This document shows, one piece after another, positions 1 to 11,415 of a stretch of 64,000 bases of DNA. A program made the translations under genes and the position numbers. The stretch's first letter is position 1. Each line of letters begins with the position of its first letter. Source of the stretch: Rosa chinensis. Its lineage: Eukaryota > Streptophyta > Magnoliopsida > Rosales > Rosaceae. The notes beneath the pieces were generated by a model, which saw only the letters and a list, made by a program, of their open reading frames with translations, had not been told where the DNA came from and ran no database searches. The DNA lies in the NCBI RefSeq assembly GCF_002994745.2, contig NC_037094.1:67332319-67396318 (forward strand). Direction: 5' to 3'.

Positions 1-1109
1 GCCTTGTTCAACCACTCAACTGGGTCCCCGCCACTGAAAACGTTGAATTCCAACTTCATTTGCTTCATGGTAGGTAGGTTTGGATCAAAAGAGTGAGGAA
101 CTTGCTGATGGAATTGTCGAGGTGGATATCCATGTGGCTGTTGGTTTGGTGAACTTGGAGCCACAGTGTAGGTATGGTGTGACTGAGTTATGTAGGGTGT
201 ATAACTGTAGTGAGGCATGGATGTTGTGGACGTGGCAAATGTAGGTTGAGTTGTCCCCATGAATTGTGGAATATAAGAGCTAGGGTAGCCTTGAATTGTT
301 GATGACTGCGGTGGTTGTGTGGGTGCGTTCACAAAGTTCATGGGAGTGTATGAGTAAGGTCCTGAATAGGTCATAGTAAATGGATCCAAACTATTGCTTG
401 ATGGAATTTGGTGGAACTGTGGACTGGGAAAGAACTGATAGCTATTAGGTGTCACATATGGTCCAGCAAAATGATTGAAAGGTTGAGATCTAAAATTAGA
501 ATGTTGATAGTAAAGGGTTTGTGATTGCTCAGCCCTCACTTGAGAGCGATGTAAACTGATTTCCTCCTTATCACCACCATCTAAATCAACTGGGTTTGGT
601 ATCAATGACCCAGATGCATTAGTCACTAAGGCCTTAGAGGACCCCAAAGCAACAGATGCATTAATGGTCTCAGTGGGAATCTCGCTGGTAACCGCAATAG
701 GTACTTCTTGGTTGAGAGGATTTAAGGAGAGGGTATGTGGAGGAAGAGATATACTACCATCAGTAGGCAGGATGGCCTTTGTTGTGTTGGCTCTTGTGGA
801 GGAGGCTGAGTCCGCTTGTGCCGCTAAACCCGTTGAGCCGGATGTAGGAGGTAGGGATCCAAACTTAAGGATTGAAGAATCGAGGTGAGCAGCAGTTGCA
901 GCCGAGCTATCCTTCATGGATCTGAGCTCCTTCATCATTTCCGTTCGAAATGAGTTGAAGGCATCTTGATACAAGTTCAGGGTGGTCTGGAGCTCATTAA
1001 GCTTGGCGGAGGTCTCATCTTTGTGCACTTGCAGATCAAACTCCACGTTTGTGAGCTCACCAATTGCTGGAGCTGAAGCTCCGACCCCTTGCCCCTTGTG
1101 TTTAACCAT
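1..1109 (-). CDS. Gag of a chromovirus-like Ty3/gypsy element (3' part off window)
   Basis: An uninterrupted frame of 369 codons runs from an ATG at 1109-1107 on the minus strand out of the left window edge. Gag would form the capsid shell that packages element RNA. The N-terminal ~120 residues are charged and look helical. The middle is rich in Ser, Pro, Gln and Tyr. Near the window edge the motif FSGGDPVEWLNKA appears, which matches the start of the Ty3/gypsy retrotransposon gag domain (pattern F-G-x-DP-x-x-W-x-x-x-A). The ATG lies about 30 bp downstream of the LTR and next to a tRNA-Met primer site, as expected for a 5' leader plus gag. No stop or frameshift was seen, unlike every other gag in the window, so this copy may be young. 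Assignment to the chromovirus group (Reina-like, from the short LTR) is inference; the retroelement gag call is firmer. Confidence 0.8.
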   Translation of the reverse strand, partial: MVKHKGQGVGASAPAIGELTNVEFDLQVHKDETSAKLNELQTTLNLYQDAFNSFRTEMMKELRSMKDSSAATAAHLDSSILKFGSLPPTSGSTGLAAQADSASSTRANTTKAILPTDGSISLPPHTLSLNPLNQEVPIAVTSEIPTETINASVALGSSKALVTNASGSLIPNPVDLDGGDKEEISLHRSQVRAEQSQTLYYQHSNFRSQPFNHFAGPYVTPNSYQFFPSPQFHQIPSSNSLDPFTMTYSGPYSYTPMNFVNAPTQPPQSSTIQGYPSSYIPQFMGTTQPTFATSTTSMPHYSYTPYITQSHHTYTVAPSSPNQQPHGYPPRQFHQQVPHSFDPNLPTMKQMKLEFNVFSGGDPVEWLNK

Positions 1110-1127
1110 TGGCCCCAAGAGCAAAGA

Positions 1128-1139
1128 GCTCTGATACCA
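1128..1139 (-). other. Primer binding site, initiator tRNA-Met
   Basis: The minus strand reads TGGTATCAGAGC two bases downstream of the LTR end. This is the standard plant retrotransposon primer site complementary to the 3' end of initiator tRNA-Met. It fixes the element as minus-strand and the adjacent LTR as the 5' LTR. Confidence 0.9.
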
Positions 1140-1141
1140 GT

Positions 1142-1463
1142 TGATAAGGATCTAGCCCTGGGTATCGAAGAAAAGAAGAAACTGGAAATGTAAAAACATA
1201 AAGGAAAATATATTTCATTCAATGTTGGCTGCCGAAACCCTATACATCCTATATATACTCAGCTAAAGGGTTAGGATGGAGCCACGTCTCATCCCACCAA
1301 GTAGATCGCAGAAAGCAGAAAACTACAATAATTGAGCTAAGCAACAACAATTGAACTGAGTACTGTAATAAATCTAATACTGCCTAATTAATAGTGGCCA
1401 CGTGCAAACCATGCTAACGGGCAACTAAATTCAATCAAAGCTAGCCAAAGTTGACTCGTAACA
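1142..1463 (-). repeat. 5' LTR of the chromovirus-like element
   Basis: This 322-bp segment begins TGTTACGAGTC and ends TTATCA on the minus strand. A TATATA box lies at 1250-1256, in the position expected of a promoter, with A/T-rich sequence and the TTCGATACC stretch following before the LTR end. The inner border abuts the tRNA-Met primer site. The partner LTR is outside the window, so the TSD cannot be checked. Confidence 0.8.
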
Positions 1464-1790
1464 TTTATTTATATTTTTATTTTTAGAGAAAATAAGAAAA
1501 TTGATAAGAAATATCTGAGATGTGGGAAGTTATCTACAAGATGTGGAAGTTATCTGCATGATGTGGGATGAGTTGTGGGTAGTTATACATTTGTAGAATG
1601 TCAGATGAGAAGTTGTTAGCAGTTTTCTTTCTTTTCTTTTCTTTCTAATTTTTATTTATTATTTTGTTATTTATCATAATATTCTTCATATATTTATTTT
1701 AAATTAACCTATAATCTAAGGATAATTACGTTATTTCACACCCATTTTGTCAAAGTGGGTTTTCCTAATAATAGTATAGATATAAAAGAT
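1464..1790. other. AT-rich spacer
   Basis: About 330 bp between the chromovirus LTR and copia element C1. It contains short repeats of GATGTGG and a TTTTC-rich run. I see no coding sequence or element end in it. Its last five bases, AAGAT, are the left TSD copy of C1. Confidence 0.5.
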
Positions 1791-2002
1791 TGTAAAAGTA
1801 AAATGAGAATTGTAATTGGTCTACTCATTTTATTTCATAGTCCCTTTATATAGGGATAAAATTACAACGGAAATATCAATTACAATAATGATACTAAATG
1901 CTGATTGAGTTGTGATTTGTAATTCTTTGATTCCCTCTTCGTCAGTTACTTTGACGAAGGATTGAGATTGACGAAGGTACATAATGTGTTTTTCCTTTAA
2001 CA
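1791..2002 (-). repeat. C1 3' LTR
   Basis: 212 bp, TGTTAAAGG...CTTTTACA on the minus strand. It is about 17 bp longer than the partner at 12895-13089, mostly because of a partly duplicated GACGAAGG-containing segment near 1955-1980. Confidence 0.9.
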
Positions 2003-2011
2003 CTCCCCTTT
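2003..2011 (-). other. C1 polypurine tract
   Basis: The minus strand reads AAAGGGGAG immediately upstream of the 3' LTR, the normal place for plus-strand DNA priming. A second purine run (GGGGGAGG) lies further upstream near 2187-2196. Confidence 0.85.
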
Positions 2012-2309
2012 GTACCAAGTCAAAGACGAAATGGTGCATGAGTTGTTACCTCACTAAAAACTTTGCCAAGTAACAATAAAAACCATGTGGGACAAAAAAA
2101 TACACATTGATCAAAGGAAAAGAGCACAACGCACCTTCTACATTTGAGAATGACATGTATGTGTTAGACTCCCGCTGACGTCTACACCTCCCCCTGATAC
2201 TTACATTAATCAAGGGAGCTTGGAAAGTCTTCGCATTCCTATGTTTTTCACATGTTTCTGAAATGTGGCCTTAGGCAATGATTTGGTGAACAAATCTGCC
2301 ACATTCTCC

Positions 2310-3047
2310 TTAGACCTTACTTGATTCACTTGAATCTTGAGGAGAGTAGAAAAACTTTGGCGATATGTGTTTTGTATTATCACCCTTGATATATCCTAGC
2401 TTCATCTGTTCGATGCAAGCTGCATGATCTTCATAAATGCAAGTAGGCTCTTCAGTGGTAGAACTCAAACCACTAGTCCCTCGAATATGTGTAATGATAG
2501 CTCTTAACCATATACACTCACGAACCGCCTCATGTAGAGCTATGATCTCTGACTGGTTCGAGGAGGTAGCCACAAGGGTTTGCTTGGTTGATCTCCAAGA
2601 TCTTGTCGTGTTCCCAATGGTAAATACATAACTAGTTTGGGAACTACCTTTATGTGGGTTAAAGAGGTACCCAGCATCAGCAAAACCAACCAAAACGTCA
2701 TTTGGCGTTTCGGTGTAGTGAGTGGCGCTTTCGCCATCAATATTTCCTTTAGGGATTGCAGTTCCATCTGCGGTCCCTCTTATCTCTCTGTAGGGAAAGA
2801 ACAGTCTCAAGTCAATGGTTCCTTTTAGGTATCGGAAAATGTTCTTGATAACATTCTAGTAACGCTGCGTTGGCGCTGAGCTAAATCTAGCTAACAAGTT
2901 CACTGAGAATGCAATGTCTGGTCAAGTACATTGGGCTAAGTACAATAATGCGCCTATTGCACTTAGATAGGGAATTTCAGCTCCCAACACCTCTAAATCA
3001 TCTTCTTTTAGATGAAATAGATCTCCAAACTTCAACTGATCATGGGA
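2310..3047 (-). pseudogene. C1 pol, end of RT plus RNase H
   Basis: Translated minus-strand sequence gives a copia RT tail (an IGALLYLAQCT-like segment, now with an in-frame stop) followed by RNase H. Recognisable blocks include DAGYLFNPHKGSSQTSYVF, where the DAGY aspartate is catalytic, KQTLVATSSNQSEIIALHEA with the catalytic glutamate, and a conserved C-terminal QMKLGYIKGDNTKHISPKFF. RNase H removes genomic RNA from the RNA-DNA hybrid during reverse transcription. The upstream part of the same protein continues beyond the solo LTR at 5754. Stops at about 2925 and 2340 and small frame changes mark it as dead. Confidence 0.85.
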
Positions 3048-3702
3048 GTGCTTGACAAGACCCGCCCCGGATTTCACCCTGAAATCCGAAGAGGCCCTGC
3101 AGGGCCCACCTTAGAAGAAATTCTACCAAAAATTTGACAGAACTTCCCCTAAAAATGGACAACCCAAAACCTGTAGAAAAACATTTACACTTCTAAATCA
3201 TCCATCCTTATTCTCCTTGAGCCACCCTGCTTCCTATATCACAACATCTCCCATATCAAAAAACAATTCTGAAACTTAAGAATATTAATCTCAAGAGTTA
3301 TCAGAGCAATCTATTTCTCAGGCGTACAAGAAGGTAGAATACAAGATGAACGACCAATACTTTTATAATGCGGAAGCTATGACAGCTATGCCTCAACCCC
3401 AAGTACCGCTCGACCTCAAGCTAAACTGGCCTGCAAACTGGGCATTTAAAACCGAAGGGCCCAGGGGAAAACATTTAAAATCCGTTAGAGTGAGTGGACG
3501 AAAATAAGTACTTTCAAATGTATAAGTAAAACTTAATGCTTTCCCAAGTTATTCTCTAAAATCTCGCATGCAGTAACAATCTTGAAAACACTCTTAATCA
3601 TCCTCTTTATTGAAATCTCAATCACGTAACAAGAACATCTTGAAACCTCTTAAAATCTCATCCTCAATCCTTATAAAAACATCCTTTTCATGAGGCTCGT
3701 TT

Positions 3703-4014
3703 GATGACTAGAAAGGACTGCTGTCTAGTCATCTCATGCCATCTAGGAGGGACTGCCACCCAGATGACGCATCGGAAGGGACTGCCAACCAGAATAGGAG
3801 GCGGTGGATAGAAGGGACTGCCAACTAGCCACAAGTAGTAGACGGGACTGCCGACTAATCACAGGTAGTAGACGGGACTGCCGACTAACTACCTCATGTC
3901 ATCTGGAAGGGACTGCCAACCAGGTGACGCATCGGACGGGACTGCCAACCGAGCTGTAGTCTGGAAGGGACTGCCAACCAGACTATTACCTAGAAGGGAC
4001 TGCCAACTAGGTAA
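3703..4014. repeat. Array of inverted repeats with a conserved GGGACTGCC loop
   Basis: About nine units share a 13-base loop close to AAGGGACTGCCAA, but their flanking arms differ and stay complementary. Perfect examples are GATGACTAG/CTAGTCATC (3703-3711 with 3725-3733), TAGTCTGG/CCAGACTA (3957-3964 with 3978-3985) and TTACCTAG/CTAGGTAA (3986-3993 with 4007-4014). Other units (CATCTGG/CCAGGTG with one wobble, TCGG/CCGA) are weaker. The complementarity is seen directly; any RNA or protein role is unknown. Confidence 0.8.
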
Positions 4015-5477
4015 GATACGCATGCGCCAAAACTGGCCTCCTTAATAAACTGAATAGCCTCCTCAAGAAACTGAAAATAACCTCAAAATCTCAATAAATC
4101 CTCGAAAGCATCCTCGAAAGCATAAAATCAAATACTCTGTAAATCAATAAATGCTTTCGGAAAGAAAACTCAATCTAACTTCAAAGCTGATAAGTACGGA
4201 GCTCAAAGCTCAATAAATCTCGATAAATCAATCATGCTCAAATATTCGATGAAACATTCGTACTCGTGAATCCTCATAAAAACCGATATTCGAAATCCAA
4301 AATTCTCATAATATTTTCTGAATCAGTCACTTCCCGAAAATCATTCCTCAACTCAATAACTCATGAATGACTATCTCAAAAATCTACTAAAAGCCCTCGG
4401 GAAGGAATTTCAATACTAATCTCGTAATTCATAAATAAATCTCGATAAATCAACGCTCAAATATTCAAAACATAATTAAATCTCAATTGGAAGAAAATAA
4501 TAATACTGCATGCGGAATTAATTTAAAAAAAAATGTCCACTCACAGTATTATTTAGACGACCACACAAACGGAAAATAAGTGTACGTCGTCCTGTACACA
4601 AGTATAATTCGTGAATAACAATCCGGAAATTAAATACCATTCCCACATCATATCCTCATAAATCACCTATCCACTTCTTCTTGGATTCAATCCAAACTTT
4701 ACCACCATTACTAATTTATCGATTAAGTATTCCAAAGCGGAAACAAGGGAAAAATACGAAGGTCGGATTCCCATAATCGACACCCGTCTCACTAAAGTTC
4801 AGAAATTCCTAATCCATATCAAATCACTCCAAAAATCACATTTACAAACTCTACAACAAATCTAGGATTTAACTAGCTAAAAAAAAACATAATATAAATC
4901 ACTGTTCATACACCGCACTATTCATGCAGCTACACTGTTCATGCGGCGGCCAACTCCTCCTCCGGCCACCAAATTTCAACCACAGAATCATCTCAACATT
5001 CTAAGCACTTTTCATAACTGTGACCAAGTGAGAAAATACCTTGAAATGCTCCAATTTTGCCGATGAACACAAACCCGGAAATCTCCAAACCCACCAATTT
5101 GGAAATCCTTCAAATTCACCTTCCAAACGTGGAAATTCCAACTAGAAGTCTTGAGGGGAGATGATCAGTGACTCGAGCCGCTCCTAATAGAGCCAATTTC
5201 AGCGCCGAAGATAGCCGGAAACTGGGGAATTTCGCCGGGAAAGCAAACTGCTACAGTAACAATGCTTGCATAAATTCGGGGTTTTCCAGCCAAATTGCCG
5301 ATACCCACTGGTACCATCGTGTAGAGGAGGAAGAGACGGTCCAAGGACAACTGGAATCAAGTCAATCGAACGTCGGACGGTGAAGAAATCGGAAAAAGAA
5401 GGAGAGAGGGCGACGCGGGGGAAGAGGGGAGAAAATGGGGGAGAGAGAAAATGACGAGTTACCACAGTAACTCGTCC

Positions 5478-5646
5478 TATTTATAGAAAGTTACCATAAA
5501 CAGTAAATTTACCATTTCGCTTATAACGTTTGCATACGAACTCCGATTTTTACGTACCACATATGCACGCGCTCGGTTTAACGTCCTCTCCAACTTTCAT
5601 GAAGGAAATTTTCTCAAATTTTGACCCGAACAAAAAGTCAACTTTT
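5478..5646 (-). promoter_or_regulatory. LTR A U3 promoter core
   Basis: Reading minus strand: GTTGACTTTTT, TTCCTTCATGAAAGTTG, GCATATGTGG, TCGGAGTTCGTATG, CGTTAT, then TATAAATA at 5485-5478. The same blocks in the same order precede the TATA boxes of LTR C and of D. Confidence 0.7.
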
Positions 5647-5753
5647 AGGGCCCCCTAAAATGTCGAAACGGAGCCAAAAAGTAAATGTAAATGTCGTTTA
5701 TCCATCGAAAGACTTGTAAACTGGTAAATTCGGGTTCGGGACGTCACAGTGCT

Positions 5754-6592
5754 AGCAGGATGGGCTTTGTCCATGTTAAATCGCCTGACTTTTGGACATA
5801 CGTAGACTGGTGGATTAGTATTCTACAAACTCAGTGTTCTACTTCAAGGCCTAGACAAAATAGAGTTTTCCCAAGATCCTTTATCTCAAATTCGGATTTC
5901 AAGTAGCTCGCAATTTCTCTTATTTCATCAAGAGTACCTATTATGTTCATATCATCGACATATACGGCTACAATTGCAAATCCAGAACTTTTTTTCTTTA
6001 TGAATACACAGTGCAATAATTCATCGTTCTTATATCCCTTCCCAATCAAGTAGTCACTTAGACGGGTATACCACATCCGCCCGGATTGTTTCAATCCGTA
6101 AAGTGAACATTTCAACCTAATTGCAAACGCACTCCGTGGTTTGGAGTCACTTGATTTGGGTAATGTAAGGCCATCGGGCACTTTCATAATATCTCTGAAT
6201 CTAGATCCCCATAGAGATATGCAGTAACCACATCCATGAGCTGCATTTCTAGTCCTTCTGAAACTACCAAGTTAGTAGCGGAACGTTATAACGTCCATTA
6301 TAGGAGAGTATGTCTCCTTGTAGTTAATTGCAGGGCATTGTGAGAAACCTTGCGCCACAAGGCGAGCCTTGTACCTCAGGACTTCATTCTTCTCACTACG
6401 CTTTCTGACAAAGACCCATTTATGTCCTACAGGCTTTACACTTGATGGGGTTAGCACTACCAGACTAAATACCTGTCTCTTTGCCAGAGAATCTAGTTCT
6501 GCCTGGATTACTTCTTTCCATTTAGGCCAATATGCTCTTTGTTGACATTCTACAATAGAGCGTGGTTCGATATCATCGTGCTCTATGATTTC
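5754..6592 (-). pseudogene. C1 pol, reverse transcriptase N-terminal and palm part
   Basis: Minus-strand translation gives copia RT blocks in order. First comes a thumb-proximal KPVGHKWVFVRK (about 6430-6395) and RYKARLVAQGFSQ, then an ETYSPIMD segment. After a break near 6190-6270 come CSLYGLKQSGRMWY and the catalytic YVDDMNIIG (about 5945). RT copies element RNA into cDNA. Stops and a frameshift around 6190-6290 break the chain, and the solo LTR at 5748 cuts it before the RNase H part at 3047. The order after integrase confirms copia. Confidence 0.88.
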
Positions 6593-8050
6593 TTAAGCAA
6601 CAATGTATGCAAATATATCATCAATGTGTATGGAAGATCTTTCTATCAACTCATTCGCACTCTCATAATCTATTAAGATTTCTTTGTTCTCTGGAATCAT
6701 TTCAAACATCGGAGCATCCTCCAGTATTGATTCATGGACATAACTATAATCAGAGACAATCTCATGAGACGGATTCTCTACATTGATGATTAATGGATCG
6801 GTTTGTGCCTTACTCGCCCTCTTCTTCCTTGGGTGAGTGTTAATTAAACCAAGTGGCCTCCTCCTCTTCTTTTGGGGAGCCACGGCCTCAGCCACACCTC
6901 CACTAAGTGTGGTTGCAACGCCTCTATCTGCGGCGTTGTGCCCTTTGTTGAGGACTTCTAACTTTGCAGGCACGTTTGCAGCTGGTATATGTGACCTCGT
7001 CACTTTTGTGATATCAGTAAACGTATCAGGCATCGAATCTGTTACGTTCTGAAGATCGATTATTCTTTTCACTTCACTTTCACATTGTGAAGTGCGGGGA
7101 TCAAAATGAGACAAAGTGGGGACAAACCACGACAATTCCTGTCATTCCCTTGGAAAATCCTTTTTCCTATCTCCCCCTAACGATGGGAAGACTGTCTCAT
7201 GAAAATGACAATCTGCAAATCTAGCGGTAAAGAGATCGCCTATCAAGGGTTCCAAATAGCGGATAATTGTTGAGGATTCATATCCAACATAAATACTCAA
7301 TCGTCTCTGAGGACCCATTTTGGTGCACTGTAGGGGCGCAGTAGACATATATACTACGCAACCAAATATGCGTAAGTGTGAAATGCCAAATATGCATAAG
7401 TGTGAAATGTCAGGTTCATATCCAGTTACCAACTAGTACACAGAAAATGGTTGGCTTGCTATGGGTCTGAAACGAATAAGTAAAGCTGCGTGCAATATTG
7501 CATAACCCCAGGCAGATACAGACAGGTTGGTGCGCATAACCAATGCCCTAGTCACCATTTGTAGCCTTTTGATGGTGGCTTCTGCAAGACCATTTTGTGT
7601 ATGCACATGGGGTACATGATGCTCTACATCGATCTCAATAGACATGCAATAATCATCAAATGCTTTTGATGTACACTCTCCAGCGTTATTAAGCCTTATA
7701 GACTTGATAGGGTGATCAGGGTGGTGAGCCCTTAAACATATAATCTGTGCTAGGAGTATTGCAAATGAAGCATTTCTTGTGGACAATAAAGCGACATGTG
7801 ATCAGCATGTAAAAGCATCCACTAGAACCATAAAGTACTTAAATGGTCCGCATTCTGGATGGATAAGTCCACAGATATCTCCGTGTATCCTTTGTAAGAA
7901 TGGAATGTTTTGTTTTGTGTCTTTAGCATAGGAAGGTCTCAATCCTGTTTTTGCTAAAGAGCAGGCTTTGCAAAATGAGTGATGTGCCTTTGAAATAGTC
8001 AATGACGCATAATGGGATGGAGGTAGTGTTTCTGGTACTTCAGAACCCAA
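6593..8050 (-). pseudogene. C1 integrase core, C-terminal domain and linker to RT
   Basis: From 8050 down, the minus strand encodes the zinc-binding end of integrase (HHSFCKACSLAK), then HGDICGLIHPECGPFKYFMVLVDAF with the first catalytic Asp. After a stop near 7800 comes the RLNNAGECTSKAFDDYC block (the usual second Asp is Asn here) and HVHTQNGLAEATIKRLQ with the catalytic Glu. A stop near 7432 separates the GYEPDISHLCIFGI/GYESSTIIRYLEP C-terminal region. The 7135-6593 segment is a Ser/Pro/basic linker typical between copia IN and RT. Integrase inserts the cDNA into host DNA. The repeated ISHLCIFGISHLRIFG looks like a small in-frame duplication. Confidence 0.85.
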
Positions 8051-8171
8051 TGACTACATTTGAGCAGTACTAGGACCGACACCTTACAATGTGGCGGATT
8101 TTTGTCCCATTTTATTTTTCACTCAAAAAAAGAGATGTCCATGTGAGTTCTTTAAAATACGGATCATCATG

Positions 8172-8468
8172 TCACGACCGAGGTGCCCTTGGCGGTTGCC
8201 AAAGCCTGTATGTGTCAGTGTCCCACATTTCATTGTTGGTGACATCATAAGATTCAATGATCCGAATCATAGTAAGGTATAGTCTACTAGATTGACTCAT
8301 AAGTTTCTCTAAAATGCGTTTCCTTCCACATTCATTAGAGATAATAAAAAGGTATTCAGTTCCATTCTCACAGTGTGTTGTTACATGATAACCGTTGACA
8401 CGAATATCTTTGAAACTTAACAAGGTTCGATTAGCTCTTGGTGCATACAGAGCATATCTCATATTCAT
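8172..8468 (-). pseudogene. C1 protease to integrase spacer (GAG-pre-integrase region)
   Basis: Minus-strand translation contains ALYAPRANRTLLSFKDIR and NGYHVTTHCENGTEYLFI, a familiar block between the aspartic protease and integrase in plant copia polyproteins. The protease active site (DSGA type) should lie between here and the zinc knuckle at 8951, but I could not identify an intact one in 8470-8950, which is AT-rich and appears degraded or partly replaced. Confidence 0.65.
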
Positions 8469-8950
8469 TAGAGTATTTCTATTTAGGTAGAATGATTATC
8501 TTTTCATTCTAATAATTTTTCTCTAGACGTATTGCTTTACATCTTTATAGTGTTATTTCGAACCATGTAAATATGTGTAGTAAATAAATTTGAATAGATT
8601 CAGTGCTTCAGAATAAAATTCGAAATTTATTAATAAGCCAACAATAATCAAATCAAGGTCTTATTCTAATTCATCAAACCATTATTGAAATAAACTTGAA
8701 GACCAAGCAATAGTCTAATTAAAAATGAGGCATTATGCCTTCACATCTATCTTTGGAAAATAAAATAAATAAAGCAGATTAGTCAAGATTAAGAGCATCC
8801 ATTGACTGAGCAAGTTCCTCGTTGCCATTGAAGTCTGCAATTGTGAGGTTGACGTATAGGTCATGGCCTTCTTCTTCCATATAGTAAGCCTCTTGTTATT
8901 TAGACTCCCTATACCTCTTGTAATCGGCTACTACTCTGTTGCTTGCTTGG

Positions 8951-9839
8951 CAGTTCTTGTACCAATGCCCAATGACTGCACACCTATAGCATGGTTAATT
9001 GTCAACTCTTTCCTTTTTGATAGAAGGATTCTTAATTAGGTGCCTTTTGCACCTTGTTTCCACGACCTCCACGTCCCTTTCCACGTGGTACATTGTTGCC
9101 ACGTGGGTAGGGATCAGCACGTCCAAACCCCTTTGCATTGGAGTTCTTTCCAGCTTTCATTTTTCCATAATTAGTCTCGAGAATTTTCTTTGTCCCACTG
9201 GGCCTGGCATTGTAGAACCTCATTATGCCTCTCAGCCACTTGCAATAGGCTGATCAGTTTATTGAATGTTGTGATTCTTTTGTTGTCATATTTCAACCTA
9301 TACTGGTTCGCTAGTATAAGCGCTGAAGTAGGAAAGGTGGAAAGAGTCTTTTCGATCATATCATCTTCTGTGATTTCCCTTCCACAGAAAATGAGACGTG
9401 CCTTTAAGCGCAACATGTCCTTGTTAAAGTCATTGACCCTTTTGTAGTCAAGCAAGCAGATTCCATTCCACCAAACGGCCAGTTCTGGGAGCAAAGTGTC
9501 ATGAATGTTCCCAAAACGTCCCTTAAGGGCATCCCACAGTTCTTTGGGTGTCTTCAACTGAAGGTACTCCCAGCGTAGGCTAGGATCAATATGTCACCTC
9601 AGAAACATTAAGGCATTTGCTTTCACCTTATTAGATGGTTCATCATCTTTGGGGTTGGTAATGGTGGCAATGTAGTCTTTTGCCACAAAGGCAATTTCCA
9701 CATCAGAAACCCAACGATGGTACTCAAGTCTTTCTGAGTCCAAGATGTCAAATTCAGGTCGAGTTGAGCCATCTACATAAACAAGAGGGAAGATATAAAT
9801 TACGCAGTCATAAAGACATCCACGTGAATTATTTTCCAA
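8951..9839 (-). pseudogene. C1 gag
   Basis: The frame begins near 9839 on the minus strand. Residues include RPEFDILDSERLEYHRWVSD, matching copia gag openings of the form F-LD-GxNYxxW. After a TGA near 9593 the same frame continues with TPKELWDALKGRF, a DFNKDMLRLKARL block and AERHNEVL. A glycine/arginine-rich tail follows (RGNNVPRGKGRGGRGNK), then a CCHC zinc knuckle CYRCAVIGHWYKNC at 8992-8951. Gag forms the virus-like particle and the knuckle binds RNA. Two to three stops make it non-functional. Confidence 0.85.
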
Positions 9840-11382
9840 AAATATGAATTAGATTTCAAGACCAAGATTTGTAATGGTCACATTTTTTTCTCGATGCTAT
9901 GTGAAAATATTTTATCACGGTAAGTGTGTATGTATAATGCGCATGAATTTTCATTATCATGGCAAAATGGAATTTATATGTTGCATTATAAATAAAACAT
10001 AGCATATATAAAAATAAAGTACATGGCATGCTCAAAATTCACAAATATACACCAAAATATATGTTAAACATAATAATAGCAATAATATCATGCGTAAAAT
10101 AAAATATAAACAATAGCATAATCTAAAGGCATGCTTAGGAATAATTATATAAGAGTAAATAAAATTCACAAAACATGCTCACGTACAATTGCATAAATAA
10201 TATATAACAAGATATATGGCATGTTCAAAATAAAGTATAAACTATAGCATAATTAAAACATGCTTAAAATGATCAAAATTATCTAACTAAATATGCTCAA
10301 AAGTTCTAATTATAAATAATGAAATATACCATAGTATGAAAATAAATAAAAGAGAACATACTTGGTTTCGAGAAAATAAAACAATCCTAGCGCAGGCGTG
10401 AGTTGATGTAGGCGTGCATAGCGATGTTTTTGTCGGCGTAGCTAGAAATTTTATTAAGGGTGGTCAAGGCTTTGCAATTTGATTAAAAAAAAATGAAGTG
10501 TGGTTTTTAAGTATATACAATTCTACAAATTTAATCAGCTACTAGCTTACATATTCACCCAAAAATTATTTGGTATAATAAGTAAGAAAACCTGTAAATC
10601 ACAACAAGAGAAACAAATTAGGAAGAAAATAGAAAAAGGTAGGAAATAGATACAAAACAAATTAATACTTCAAATCGTGATGTAAAATTAGTACTCTTGG
10701 AAGAGTAAAATAACTTTTCATTTGTTTTAGAGGGGGCAAAATAGTGAATAATCTCTTCTATCTCATATAAAATAGTGATTTGTACAATACATAATACATT
10801 TTTTTAAAATTTTGAGCGGGGTCAAGTGACCCTTCTGGGTATAAGCTAGCTACGTCCATGGTTTTTGGGCTTGAGAAAACTGAGCCGCTTCCTCTTTTTT
10901 TTTTCAACAGTGGGCCTTGTTCTTCTTTTTTCTTTTCTTTGTTTTATGTTTTTTCTTTTCTTTTCTGGGCTAGGTCTTTTCTTTGGGCCTTCTTTTTCTT
11001 TTCCTTTTTTATTTCTGGGCCTCAGGCCTTTTTTTTTGGGCCAGGTCAAATTTTTTTTTTTTCGAGCCACCTCTTTTCTTTTTTCTGGGTCAGGTTACCC
11101 TCTTTTTTTTTTATTTTTTTTTTGTCTTTCTTGCAGGGCTGGGTCACCCTCTTTTCTGGGCCGGGTCAACCCCCCCCCCCCCTTTTTTTTTTTTTCCTTC
11201 TTCCTTCTTCTCCGCGTCTTCTTCGTCCTTCTGGTTTCTCTCTTCTGTTTTTCTAGTTTACATGTAAGGGGAAGGCAAAGGCGGGGTTGGTGAGGTGAGG
11301 CCGATGAGGTTTGGTGGCAGTCACTGCAGGCGGGTGGGCCGGAGGGCGCTGTGGAGGAAGCTGGAGACGAAGGCTGATCTGG

Positions 11383-11405
<23 letters not shown>
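9840..11405 (-). other. C1 5' leader, first part
   Basis: Non-coding. 9840-10850 is AT-rich with recurring GCATG and AAAATAAA words. 10440-10860 contains a segment with GAGCGGGGTCAAGTGACCC and a GGTGGTC, reminiscent of a degraded DNA transposon, without a provable border. 10870-11405 is a T-rich run (A-rich on the element sense strand) punctuated by GGCCC words, with a C11 tract near 11170 and a T22 tract before 11414. ORFs here are low-complexity artefacts. Confidence 0.55.

Positions 11406-11414
<9 letters not shown>

Positions 11415-11415
<1 letters not shown>

Larger units (their letters stand above)
3053..5748 (-). mobile_element. Solo LTR A (2.7 kb) inserted in C1 pol
   Basis: On the minus strand it runs TGTGACGTCCCG...GGGTCTTGTCA and is flanked by the perfect TSD GTGCT (3048-3052 and 5749-5753). 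No primer site, polypurine tract or coding region is present, so it is a solo LTR left by LTR-LTR recombination. A TATAAATA box lies at 5485-5478. The U3 blocks match those of solo LTR C and of element D. An array of inverted repeats occupies 3703-4014. Small ORFs near 5165-5465 are GA-rich and overlap in several frames, and I do not regard them as genes. Confidence 0.88.

Noticed and set aside
3703..4014. Possible CRISPR-like array (regular repeats with variable parts)
   Set aside because: Repeats are short loops within inverted arms, spacing is irregular, and the context is a plant LTR.
5165..5465. Four overlapping ORFs in solo LTR A
   Set aside because: They lie in both strands of a GA-rich segment downstream of the LTR TATA box, with no family match.
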